Origin: Parietichytrium sp. I65-24A
Lineage: Eukaryota; Sar; Bigyra; Thraustochytrida; Thraustochytriidae
Assembly: GCA_012862575.1 (NCBI GenBank)
Contig: BLSF01000040.1
Coordinates: 330,035 to 394,034 of the forward strand
DNA length: 64,000 nucleotides
Reading direction: 5' to 3'
A model generated the notes under the pieces. It was not told the DNA's origin. It saw nothing but the letters and a program-made list of their open reading frames with translations, and ran no database searches. Position 1 is the stretch's first letter, and each line of letters begins with the position of its first letter. Both the position numbers and the translations under genes were made by a program. Below, in pieces: positions 32,296-42,562 of this stretch.

Positions 32296-34518
32296 TCTAT
32301 TTGGGAATTAGAGGTCGCCGTCCTCCATACATTTTTGTTTTACTTTGACCACAAGCAACTCCGGTTAATTTGGAACGTCATCTCAATTGCAAGTCGGAGC
32401 GTCTTTCTGTTAAACCTGGAGCCCTATTTGCTCGCTCTTCATCGGATCTCGTGAGCAGTCTCCACCTACATAGAGAGCAGTTCTGGATCTTTTCGAACTG
32501 TAACACGAACACGACGGACCGATTTCAACGATCCCATCACATCGCATCTCACCTTACCACCGTTTCTCTAGCATAGCTTCAAGCCAACCACGAGCACCAC
32601 AAGCAATCGCAGGTGTATCTTGTGAAAAGCGCGTTCCGGTACTTGCTTCTCAGGATTTCTCAGGCCACCCACCTAGTCCCTCAATCATACTCGTTCCTCT
32701 CGATTGGATTCAATTTGGCAATCACCGACTTACCTGCCAGGAGAGGTAGGAATTCATTCCGGTAGGCGACGGTCCTGAAATTACCAAAACTGGTCGCGGT
32801 ATGTCGTGGCTCGTTCTTCTGCCTCTACTGCAGATAAGGAGGTGACTGACTGCTCGCCATCTTCTGGGTTGGCCGATGGGCTCCTCCATCTACTACTTCT
32901 CTCTACTGCACCAATAAGAGCGCTATGGCGGCAATGGCATAGTTTCCTTTCGTTACCGGTACGCCGTGACTAAACACCGGGTACGGCACTATCTGGTAGA
33001 GAGCGAATGAAAGCCAGATTACAGCCACATCGTGCTTACTATAGATTACTATAGTCGACACACGCTGTGAAGATGTAACAGCTGTAACCGCTATTTGGCT
33101 TTACTGTGAGGTAAAATTGGAACTCGCGAGCGCATCTTTTGGTGAGACGGCCCAAAACCCAATGCTGCTGGACATTTTTGTCAGGACCAAATTGCTGCTA
33201 GCTGGTAAAGTGCAAGCAGCGGCAGAAATGGCGAGCAAGCATGTCGATGAGGAGTCACGAAGCGGAGTGTTTTTATATTTTTTTAATATTTTGTATAAAG
33301 AATCAATACCGATTGTGCTCGGGCTCTCAGGAGAGAATGGCGCGTATCTTAGACATGCTCAAATCCTAAAATGTTTCTCTGATCGTCGACCTCCACGACT
33401 CGAGCCAGCATCATGGTCTTTCGGAAGGTTTGCATCTTTGCGCTCCGCCACAATCGGTACTAGCAAGTGCTACCTCAGGAAAAGAAGGCGAAAAGAGTCA
33501 GAAGTACCATTCGCGTGTGCCATCCTATCCTTCTCTGTCGATATTGTTTTGGTAGAATTTCGTTTAAACTACTCGCTCTACAAAACCTTGAAAGCTCGGG
33601 GAGTAATTTTGCGATACTTGTTTCTGGACATTTCTGGACGGGTAAAAGACTTGTGCGGATATTTGGCTTGATTCCTTTGTCGAATCAACACTCGATGTGG
33701 CGAATCGATGGAACGGACGTTATTCATTGACCACGGGGTGCAGAGTCCAACTCGCTCGCCTCTCACCTGAATGTCTGGTTGTCTTGCGGCTGCTGCAGTT
33801 GAGGGGCGCAAGGGAAACTCTCAGTGAGAGCGTAACTTGAAAGCTTTCATAGATGATTCGTCATCCGTGACGAATCGCATGTTCCCTTCAACCTCGGTTA
33901 TGGAGGTGCTCCTCTTACAGTCGCGCTCAATGCATGCCGAACGGTCACGGTGATGGCAACATATTATTTTTCACAAGTCATCTATTGTATTAGCAGGGGC
34001 TCTCAAATGATCGTCTCCCCTACTCTTGCTTATCCCGAGCTCCTCTGCTTCGATGTACGACGTCTATTAGAACAGCTGATGACTCACGTGTATTAGTTGT
34101 CCAAAAACAAAGGACCGGCCCTTAATAGCACTCAAAGACAATCATGTCTCTGCGACAGAATAAGAGAGTACTCGCGGTTCTTTTTTGGGCTCCAAGTATT
34201 TTCAGCAATAAACAATTTGAGCAGTCCGCAGAACCCACTATCGTCGCGCAACTTGCTACAGGAGAGTGCGTGGCACGAGCAGAATTGCCGCCAAGACTTG
34301 GAATGAAAGAAGAAAAAATAGCTTCCGGTCGAGAACAAACACTTTACACAGACTTTTTTTTGTTTTTTTTAACTCGACAGAGTTGATATGCAAGCTCGTT
34401 GCCTGTCAAAAATGGGAAAATGTGTCACAGAGAAGATTCATTTATGGGATTGTACGTAAGAATCGATGGATTAACAAATATCTATAACCTGCTTGTTTGC
34501 AGAGTGTGAGTGCCACCA
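32296..34518. other. intergenic spacer
   Basis: No supported gene. A 184-codon plus-strand ORF (33117-33671) lacks any family signature and follows no clear leader. The space between paralogs A and B shows no obvious third relic by eye. Confidence 0.45.
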
Positions 34519-35232
34519 TTACACCTTTGAAGTGTCATTGCCCTGATACTCCTGCAGTGCATTCAGTAATGTCTGCCTGTACGAGCTCTCGTACTCCTGC
34601 GTGATGAGCAGACATAGGTCAAACGTATCATTCCTGTGGTTATTCCCTGCTCCGACAGATATGGTCGTCTGTAACCTGGTATGGACTTCAAGAAGTCCAT
34701 CAAACGGCGTCAAAGTGGACTCCCGGATCTCTACTACATCTTTCCACGGGTAGAAGGTCAGCTTGTTGACCAGCCCCATCTGTACGGAAGGCTTGATATT
34801 ACTCTCCGAATCAGAGGCTCTTTCGCACACCGAGCCAACTCCCTGCGTGGTGACAAAGTACACCACGTCGTTCAACTGACGCAGGTTCTTCTTGTGGATT
34901 CCCATACAGCAAAAGAAGGCCCCGAGCGGCACAAGAAGAAAACCAAGTGGCCCTGCAATCGCATACGATGGGATATCCGAGTCGCCACCGAGAGCAAGTC
35001 CAAAGAGAATGAGCGGAATGATTGCAATGAAGAGAAACACCAACGGGCACGCCATCCTGCAGCACAGCCGTTTCTTCATTTTCTCCTTGATCAATGGGTA
35101 GTCCCCGCTGAACGTATGTAGCAATTCGCCGTGCCCTGGCTCCAAATACGGCTGTACCTTGCTCTGCAGGTCCGGCTGCACTACCGCCGAGCCACCAGAG
35201 CTGCCGCCATCAGCTTTGCCGCTCATGTCCAC
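34519..35232 (-). CDS. two-TM membrane protein, paralog B of a local family
   Basis: 237 aa. After a Ser/Gly-rich start comes YLEPGHGELLHTFSGDY. Two transmembrane helices follow (PLVFLFIAIIPLILFGLAL; AIAGPLGFLLVPLGAFFCC), with a basic stretch before (KEKMKKRLCCR) and a KKN turn after. Next are NDVVYFVTTQGVGSVCERA and LTFYPWKDVVEIRE, then a beta-rich C-terminus ending TSKV. The motifs pair one-to-one with paralogs A and C on the same strand, so the cluster arose by local duplication followed by strong divergence. Both termini are probably cytosolic because the hairpin is flanked by basic residues. Function unknown. Confidence 0.77.
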   Translation of the reverse strand: MDMSGKADGGSSGGSAVVQPDLQSKVQPYLEPGHGELLHTFSGDYPLIKEKMKKRLCCRMACPLVFLFIAIIPLILFGLALGGDSDIPSYAIAGPLGFLLVPLGAFFCCMGIHKKNLRQLNDVVYFVTTQGVGSVCERASDSESNIKPSVQMGLVNKLTFYPWKDVVEIRESTLTPFDGLLEVHTRLQTTISVGAGNNHRNDTFDLCLLITQEYESSYRQTLLNALQEYQGNDTSKV

Positions 35233-37138
35233 GTGCCTTCCCGAACTGGTGCTCCGCTCTCGACTACACCCGTGCCAGCGGCTGTGCCTCTCTCTCCTTG
35301 AATCCTTGACTCCTTGGCTCCTTGCTTCACCTTCCTATTCGATCAGGGATTGCCGATCCGGTGTTTTGTATGTGGCCTTGTACGGGGAGACCCCTCCTAG
35401 TTCGAACGAGCACAGAAAATTAACAGTCAGTCGCCTTTGTAATTGCACAGTCAGTCTCAGAAACTGCACACCCTGGACTGCACTATTCGCCGAGTATTAG
35501 GATAATTTTTAAGAGAGTATTAGCACACTCGGTTTTGGCGGGAACTTATTGTCCGTTTGTTTCGCCATGTTTAAAACGTTCAAGTTTCGCCACCACCATA
35601 CATTAGCTGTGCTTTCACAGGTTGCAAAATTTCTGTTCAGCCATGCAAGCGCCAACGTTTCTATGTCCCTTCTCGACACCATGCTCTAACTATTCGCGCT
35701 TTGGTTTTGCACTGCATCTGCTTTAAATTGTCCGAAATCCGATTTTTGCGCGCTCTGAGTCAAGACTATGGGGATCGTGCACTTAGGAGAAAATGTAGCC
35801 ATTGTCCGACTCACTGACAGTCGCTTCTTGCTACGGGGAAAAGCTAAACTGCATTCCCTTGCTTCTTTTTGACTTTCTTGTCGTGCTGACAGCAATGACA
35901 TGCTATGACAGCTATTCACCATCAAGTGCTAATATGCATCTTCTTGCTTCTCTTTACTGCCAGTTTAGTGCAAGTCTCGAGTCATAGAAAAGCGGTGGGA
36001 AGGAAAACACTTTTGCTAAGAGGGTCGGGGATCTCTAGCTAGTTGGAGGGGGGATTTGACCAAAAGTTGTCACGCCTATAGAGAGAAATACATAGCATTC
36101 GAGTTAATATAGCACTTTTAGCCGTGCATAAATGAGTCCTCGTGACGGAAATGTCGCTAAGACGCGGCTATCAAGATGGCCTATGTAGGAAATTTTAATC
36201 CGTACGGACCAAACTAAAAAAATTGAAAAAAGAACTTTCCCTTCTATGATTATGCGTGGCGAATCTTACACTGATGTTAAGTCAACGAAAAAAGCACTCC
36301 CTTGTTCACATCTCTTTAGCTTTCAACTCTCAAATTTCGATTTAAGGTTGGCTGGAGGACGTGGAAATGACATTCAACGCGCAAAACCTAACCTAACCCA
36401 GTTCGGGACCACGATTCGCGAATGCTTCATTCAACCGAGCTATATTTCGCAAAAGTTGGCAGCCTCCAGGAGAAGTCCAGGGGTTTTCCCGAGACGATTT
36501 TCCGGAGACTGCAAACCCAGGAAACTTGAGAATACTTGTTGTTACCATTCGTTTAGAATTACCTGTCAAACGTAAGCTCCCTGGCGCTCTTTAGTACTCC
36601 TCCCCGGATCCGAGTCTCGAGAGTCTCGAGTTGCAGAGCCCCATGGCATCCAGCGGATCATCGGCCACTTTCGACGATGAAATCGCCTATTCCAGACTTC
36701 GGCTGTCAAAACAATGATGAAAAAAATACAAACTCTTATTGGACCTCTTTCTNAGAATTACCTGTCAAACGTAAGCTCCCTGGCGCTCTTTAGTACTCCT
36801 CCCCGGATCCGAGTCTCGAGAGTCTCGAGTTGCAGAGGCCCATGGCATCCAGCGGATCATCGGCCACTTTCGACGATGAAATCGCCTATTCCAGACTTCG
36901 GCTGTCAAAACAATGATGAAAAAAATACAAACTCTTATTGGACCTCTTTCTGTATGTACGATTTGAATCTCTGAGAGGAACGAAAAGGCGCTCGAGGCCG
37001 CTTCACAACTATAAACTGTATCACGACGCCTCAGCGAGAGAGATCCAACACATGAATAAAACATCTTGTCATAATGAGCCGAGTGCAAGCAAGCAAGCAA
37101 CATCATTGTAGAAATCAGATATCTCAGAGGCTTTGCGC
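35233..37138. other. intergenic spacer with a duplicated segment
   Basis: No gene seen. It contains a 198-bp direct duplication around a single N, described separately. Confidence 0.5.
36555..36951. repeat. 198-bp direct duplication split by one N (likely assembly join)
   Basis: 36555-36752 and 36754-36951 are the same 198-bp sequence with one mismatch (GAGCCCC versus GAGGCCC). The base between them is N. Two contig ends that overlapped but were not merged would look exactly like this. A real recent tandem duplication is possible but less likely. Confidence 0.88.
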
Positions 37139-37969
37139 TCACACCTTGGACCGGCTGGCTTGCCATGCACTGTTTAATAGCTCTAAACATGGGCTCTCCT
37201 TGTGGTCTTGCAAGATAGTGAAGAAAGTATGCTCACTGCTGGATCCTGCTCCGGCGATCACCACCGCAATGTACTTCTCGCTTCGAGGCTCGACTTGAAT
37301 AGAGAAAACCTTGTCCCAGCGGTAAAATAGGAGCGATTGTTCCGTGCCATCCACATTGGAAGCAGACTTTCCTCCGACGGGAGCCAAGCAAACAGACCCA
37401 ACGCCTGACGTTGTGGCAAAATACACCACTCTTTCCAATGCTTCGTAGTAACTTGGATTTTGCGAGGGCAGTAATCTCTGCTGACAGATGACAATGCCGA
37501 TTCCGAAGACCCACGTAGCACCCAAGCAGATGCAGATGAACTCCATCATAGACAATCCTTGGATTGAAAACGACTCTGACGGGTCAGTCTCTTCTCCGCG
37601 AGCGCGTCTTATAGCGACATAACAAAGCACCGCAACTAATACAAGTGTCTGAGCGATCAGTCCCAGCACTGCATTTCTTCTCAATCTTTTCCTTTCGCTT
37701 TTTATGGACGCGATTGTTGAACGTTCGATCGGGAACACATGCAGCACCTCTCCATGCCCTGGCCCCAAGTACCTTCGAACGACCGATTCTGCATTCCTCC
37801 CCGTCACTCCGCTCGTCTGTGAGCCAGGAACTCCACCGGGGAGATGGCCGACAGTCCCGCTGAGATCCAGATGTTTCTTCCCCATACTTTCCGCGCGCCC
37901 GTGAACTTGGACTTGATGCACTGCCCGTGGAGTTCTGGGTCTGTTTGCCGCCACATCAGACCAAACCAC
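37139..37969 (-). CDS. two-TM membrane protein, paralog C of a local family
   Basis: 276 aa from the first ATG. The ATG at 37885-37883 (MGKKHLDLSG) gives about 248 aa and fits paralog B better. It carries YLGPGHGEVLHVFPIER, then a basic stretch, two membrane helices (VLGLIAQTLVLVAVLCYVAI; MEFICICLGATWVFGIGIVI), RVVYFATTSGVGSVCLAP and LLFYRWDKVFSIQ, and ends RSKV, like paralog B's TSKV. B and C are closer to each other than either is to A. The family's conserved core flanks the membrane hairpin. No enzyme motif is present; a lipid- or protein-binding role at a membrane is only a guess. Confidence 0.75.
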   Translation of the reverse strand: MVWSDVAANRPRTPRAVHQVQVHGRAESMGKKHLDLSGTVGHLPGGVPGSQTSGVTGRNAESVVRRYLGPGHGEVLHVFPIERSTIASIKSERKRLRRNAVLGLIAQTLVLVAVLCYVAIRRARGEETDPSESFSIQGLSMMEFICICLGATWVFGIGIVICQQRLLPSQNPSYYEALERVVYFATTSGVGSVCLAPVGGKSASNVDGTEQSLLFYRWDKVFSIQVEPRSEKYIAVVIAGAGSSSEHTFFTILQDHKESPCLELLNSAWQASRSKV

Positions 37970-38749
37970 ATCTCAGACACACCAGACACATCACCAAGGT
38001 TTATGAGCGATCCCATTTTCTCCCTCCTTGCATACGTACTATGCACTCCTACTGTACTTGACTAGAGTGCGTTTCACGGCATCATGATGATATGATGTAG
38101 CGGTTACAGATGGTTACAGGCGGTTATGCCCCGCCCTTGCCATTGTCCACGGCAACTGCTATGGTTTCCTCCTAGACCCCTCTAATGGATTAGTTAGTTG
38201 TTTTAGTAGCACCGGCTTCCTTAGGACTGTAGATAGAGAATTATATCATTACGATTGGTAGCGATTGACGAGCTGTTCATGAATAATTGTGCGTTCTCTG
38301 ATGCTCACGAACAACTTCGCGTTCCATTAGTATCATCTATCGCCAGCATTACGGAACTGAAAGCGAAGCATGAAGGAACCTTGAGAAGGAAGATTGCTTC
38401 GAATGCCACAACTGAAAGCTGTCTCCTACGGAATTGCCTATCCGATCAATACCCCGGGGGAATTCCCTCGAATTCTTCGTGGAATTCCCTCCCTCTTTTT
38501 CTTTGGCATTTCCGCGGATTTTTACACCTTCCCTCTCTGTTGCTACACTCTTCCGTAAGCTTACCATTCTCCTCTCTCTCTCTCTCTCTCTCTCTGTTTC
38601 AATCTTTGGCAAAAGCGGTTTCGAAGGGTACGCGCAAGAGTGCTCAGCGGTGAAGGGGTACGCGGATCGTAACGTGAGAGTTTGGCTCGCAGAGTAGCAA
38701 GCAGGACTGGCAGACAGGACAGAGTGTTGGAGTGTTGGAGTGAGGAGAA
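37970..38749. other. intergenic spacer, promoter side of proteasome gene
   Basis: No gene seen. A TC microsatellite lies at 38572-38595, about 155 bp before the proteasome start codon. The spacer separates divergently transcribed genes. Confidence 0.5.
38572..38595. repeat. TC microsatellite
   Basis: Twelve TC dinucleotides upstream of the proteasome beta-7 gene. Confidence 0.9.
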
Positions 38750-39694
38750 ATGGCGGATTTGAAGGCGGATCTGCGGTTCCCGTTCGTGGAAGGCGGTTTT
38801 CAGTTTGAGAACTACCAGCGAAACAAGGTGCTGCTGGGAGACAGCGCACTGAATGGCAAGTTTCCAAAGGCGCACAAGACCGGAACGACCATCGTGGGCG
38901 TGGTGTACAAGGGCGGCGTGGTCCTCGGTGCAGATACTCGCGCCACCAGCAACACGGTCGTGGACAAGAACTGCGCCAAGATTCACTATGTAAGTTTGCG
39001 GTTCGAGGAGGTTGATGGTCGGTGTAATGTGTGGTAAGCTGACATGGTGGTTTATTTTCTTTGTTGCTTTTGCCTTTTGTAGATCGCGCCCAACATCTAT
39101 TGCTGCGGAGCAGGTACTGCGGCGGACACTGAAATGACCACAGGGCAGATTAGCTCCCAGCTTGAGCTCCTCCGCCTAAACACCGGCAAAACCTCCCGGG
39201 TGGTCACTGCAATGACCATGCTCAAGCGACACTTGTTTAATTACCAAGGCCATGTTTCGGCTGCCCTTGTCCTCGGAGGCGTGGACGTCAACGGACCACA
39301 CCTTTACACCGTGTACCCACACGGCTCTACCGACAAACTCCCTTTCGTGACCATGGGATCCGGATCCCTCGCAGCCATGAGCGTTTTCGAGACACTGTAC
39401 AAGGACGATCTCACCGAAGCTGAGGCTGTCGATATCGTCTCTAAGGCTATCTTGGCTGGTGTGTACAATGATCTTGGTAGTGGAAGTAACGTGGATGTGT
39501 GCGTGCTTCGCATGAACGGAGAGGTAGATATGAAGCGCAACTACATGAAGCCAATGGATGTCGCTCCTCTCAAGGCCCGCGTCAAGACCCCTGCAGCCTT
39601 TGGCAACTGGCCAAAGGGCACTACAATTGTGGTTAGCACAGAAGAAGAGATCCTCTCAAGCGCCTCGTCCAGTGCGATGGAGGTTGACAGCTAG
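38750..39694 (+). CDS. PSMB7: 20S proteasome subunit beta type-7 (beta2, trypsin-like), two exons
   Basis: Exons are 38750-38989 and 39083-39694, with a 93-nt phase-0 intron (GTAAGT...TTTTGTAG), giving 283 aa. The splice joins KIHY to [18 protein letters not shown], restoring the family sequence. The propeptide ends at Gly45, and Thr46 ([20 protein letters not shown]) becomes the N-terminal nucleophile after autocleavage. [23 protein letters not shown] and [10 protein letters not shown] are diagnostic of beta2. The subunit cleaves after basic residues inside the 20S core. Length is close to the human protein (277 aa). Without splicing, the first exon would read into the intron and stop after 95 residues, so splicing is needed. 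Confidence 0.97.
38990..39082 (+). other. spliceosomal intron in the proteasome beta-7 gene
   Basis: Begins GTAAGT and ends with a T-rich tract and TAG; removal restores the conserved junction. Confidence 0.95.
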
Positions 39695-40414
39695 AGTCGC
39701 CGCAGCTCGCATGCCACTATACGCGTTTTTAATTTGCTCCCTGTTGTGCCTGCTCCCCTGCTCTCCATGACTCGCCCATCCTCAAGCCAGTTAACAAGAG
39801 CTTGGAATTGTTTTGACAGGCCCGGCGTTTTGGCCAGAGAGTAAAACCAAGCAACCGCATACAAAGCGCATACAAATACAGAGATACAGACGGAAAAGAA
39901 ACAAAGAAGAAATAGAAAAAAAAATATTAAACGTTCTCCCTCCTCAGGCCAACGTTTTCCGCCCTCCGCTTTGCCCAGGATTCCGTGAACTGGTTGGCCG
40001 AAAAGAGCAGAAGCAGATTTCAACTAAGAGAAGCGTATGCAAGCGCACCCAATCCTCTCGGAACAGAGATATTCGCAACACGAACCTAAGTCGCCAAAGT
40101 CTGCATTGACTCGCTACGAGCTGCTGCTTGCGCATGCTTTTCGCGACAGTCGCATTGATTCCTCCGAGGAGATGACAAACATCCTTGCTGCAGACAGAGT
40201 CTGCACAGTCTGCAGAGCCTAACCTTCTGCGTAAGAGACCCCTATCCCCGCGAGTGGCCAATGAAAGCTCAAGTTGGAGTTTGTCGAATGTTGGGCTAGT
40301 CTTGACAGAGTAGTTGACGACTGTGCTTGCGACGGTGCTCGCTTTGGCCCAGGGAGCGCATGCGGCGCGAAGGGCAGCTGCGGTGCATGGTGGTAGAAGA
40401 AAGGCAGGGCAGCA
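39695..40414. other. intergenic spacer
   Basis: Same-strand spacer between the proteasome and transporter genes; no gene seen. An A-rich stretch near 39895-39930 is a likely 3'-end region. Confidence 0.5.
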
Positions 40415-41794
40415 ATGCAGTTTCGGCACGCGAAAGAGTGCAGGGACGAGCGCGCCCTGCGGTATGAAGGGTGGAAAATCGGCGTGTCGGTGCTGCTGTT
40501 CTGGGTGGTGTCGTCGATTATCCCGGTGTACAACAAGGTGGTTTTCGATGGCCTGGCCGGCGATGCGGGGTTCCCGTTCCCGGTCACCACCGCGTTTCTG
40601 CAGTTGTCCTTCTGTGCAGTAGTTCTCGCCGTGATGAACATTTTTCAGCACTTGTGGAAATTGTGGGATGCCTCGCACCGTAACGCGGCTTCTTCGGCAG
40701 AGGTGCAGCAGCTCATCGAAGAGGAAGCGGACAAGGAGCAAGGTGACGCCGTTGACTTCAACTACGTTCGATCCAACATCCTTATGCAAAGGATTCGCGT
40801 TCTCGATGACTCGTGGATATGCGGCCCAAACTTTTTATTCAAATGCAGACTTACCTTGCCCATCGGCATCCTCTTCGGTCTCAAGTACGGCGTCACGAAC
40901 TGGGGGCTTCATCTCCTCCCCATCGCACCGCACCTTCTACTTCAAGCTACTGACCTTGCTTGGACTGTGCTCTTCGCTAGAATTATCGCACACGAAAAGC
41001 TTTCCAAGCCTGAGCTCGCGACCTGCGCCTTGTCGAGTGCGGGAACGGCATTAGTGGCATACCGCACAAAACAAGTGATTCCGGACGGCTTGTATGCTAT
41101 CGCTGTGAATCTTATCAGCCCAATCTTGCTCGGACTTTGTGTGACTACTTTGCGTTTGGCCACACACAGATTACTGGTCAAAGAGGCAGGCCCGAACGGC
41201 CGAACGAAGAATATGACGCCTTTTGAGCTTTCTGCAATCAAGTTGTGGATCTCCTCTATTACAATCTTGCCATTTGCTCTCGTCTTTGAAAATTATGGAT
41301 TGGCCCTATTTGGCAAGGTGTTTGTTCCGCCTTCAGAGCCGGCAGCGTTCGACGTGGCGGCAAATTCGTCTCCAGCACTCGGGCTGGCCTCTGTCGGGGG
41401 AGGCCTGTTTGTGCTGATTTTCCAAGTCAATATGACGTGGCTTAGCAAAATGGCCACTGCCGTGACGGTGGGCATGGTCGGCGGGATGAAAATCGTGCCT
41501 CAGTGGCTCACGGCAATCGCGTTTAGTCGAGAGCTGGATCTCGACACGCTAAATTTGTTAGGAGCAGCTGCCCTGCTTGTCAGTAGTTTGTTCTGGACGT
41601 ACTTGCGCTATGACCCTTCCTTGACAAACACGACCCCAAAGTACACCGACAAGTCTTTTCTCCGTCGGCGCTCTCGCTCACGTCTCAATAACAATGGTGT
41701 TTACAACGGGGGGTCCCGCCCCACAACCCCTACCAGCTCGAACGGGGCGGAAACGAGCGGGAGCTTTTCATCCTACGGCACCGCTCCGCGTTAA
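40415..41794 (+). CDS. drug/metabolite-type transporter of the triose-phosphate / nucleotide-sugar family
   Basis: 459 aa, about ten hydrophobic segments. The N-terminal WVVSSIIPVYNKVVFDG is the usual TPT first helix with the N-K motif. Later helices include HLLLQATDLAWTVLFARIIA with EKLSKPELATCALSSAGTA, and a C-terminal pair around MTWLSKMATAVTVGMVGGMK and TLNLLGAALLVSSLFWTYL. The family antiports phosphorylated C3-C6 compounds or nucleotide sugars across plastid or Golgi/ER membranes. No plastid presequence is evident, so Golgi/ER or mitochondrial location is likelier. A Ser/Thr-rich soluble tail (RRSRSRLNNNGVYNGG) follows the last helix. Substrate cannot be read. The minus strand has a 281-codon shadow ORF across the 5' end. 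Confidence 0.85.
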   Translation: MQFRHAKECRDERALRYEGWKIGVSVLLFWVVSSIIPVYNKVVFDGLAGDAGFPFPVTTAFLQLSFCAVVLAVMNIFQHLWKLWDASHRNAASSAEVQQLIEEEADKEQGDAVDFNYVRSNILMQRIRVLDDSWICGPNFLFKCRLTLPIGILFGLKYGVTNWGLHLLPIAPHLLLQATDLAWTVLFARIIAHEKLSKPELATCALSSAGTALVAYRTKQVIPDGLYAIAVNLISPILLGLCVTTLRLATHRLLVKEAGPNGRTKNMTPFELSAIKLWISSITILPFALVFENYGLALFGKVFVPPSEPAAFDVAANSSPALGLASVGGGLFVLIFQVNMTWLSKMATAVTVGMVGGMKIVPQWLTAIAFSRELDLDTLNLLGAAALLVSSLFWTYLRYDPSLTNTTPKYTDKSFLRRRSRSRLNNNGVYNGGSRPTTPTSSNGAETSGSFSSYGTAPR

Positions 41795-42562
41795 TGGCGT
41801 CACTTGTCCTTCATGGCTGTATTAGATTGGGGCCATCGCACTGTACCATTCTCGCACATTTGGGGTGGGTTCCGTGGTGGAGCCCTCACCTCTTCTCTCT
41901 GATGTCAATCTTGACTTGCAAAACGTTTCACCTGTTGATTTCGACGCCGATATCGCTCAAGCTCTCGTAAAATGCTTTGCGAGACAAACTTCTACTTTCT
42001 CCACTCCCTTCTCTCCAATAAATTGAAACGGAAATAGCATATTGTACGAACCTTACCTTCGAACCATTTCGAACCACGCCGCATCCGATCGATATCCACC
42101 ACCACACTCACCACACACTGCCTGCTTTGGTTAGCGAGTAGCACTAATAGCTCATAGTAGCTACTAGAGCACACTCTCGCTCTCATCGCGTCACTTAGGA
42201 CCCCGCGTGACGAGATCCAGCCCGTCGCTCCAGGCGACTTGGCAGACTTGGCTCATCTTGGCTCACATGGCTTATTTTCTTCATTCATTTTTTCTAAATT
42301 CTAATCACTTTGCTCGACTTGCCAGGGACGCAAGTCTCCGCCGGAAAGCCACGCAGCCGGACAAAGTCATAGACAGATTGATAGATTGATAGACTGATAG
42401 ATTGATAGATTGATAGATTGAGAAGCAGAAAAACCAGAGAGGTCGAAGAGGTTGAAGAGAGGAGCCTAAGGCTGGAAGTATCGCAGTAGAGAACAAGTCA
42501 AGTGCGGCCTCCAAGTCGGCAAGGCGGAAGGAGGGTGTGATGCGCAGTTCGCGCCTGGCGCG
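41795..42562. other. intergenic spacer
   Basis: Same-strand spacer upstream of the Kir gene. It contains a GATT/GATA microsatellite at 42373-42421 and a purine-rich leader after it. No gene seen. Confidence 0.5.
42373..42421. repeat. GATT/GATA microsatellite
   Basis: Alternating GATA and GATT tetramers, about 49 bp, 140 bp upstream of the Kir start codon. Confidence 0.85.

Noticed and set aside
33117-33671. 184-codon plus-strand ORF between paralogs A and B
   Set aside because: No recognisable domain, poor composition; cannot be supported as a gene.
34425-34440. CACAGAGAAGATT, reminiscent of U6 snRNA ACAGAGA
   Set aside because: The following bases do not match U6 and no U6 promoter or T-run end is visible.
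39944-40789. 281-codon minus-strand ORF over the transporter 5' end
   Set aside because: Shadow of the plus-strand transporter; no motif, and it overlaps conserved TPT helix coding.
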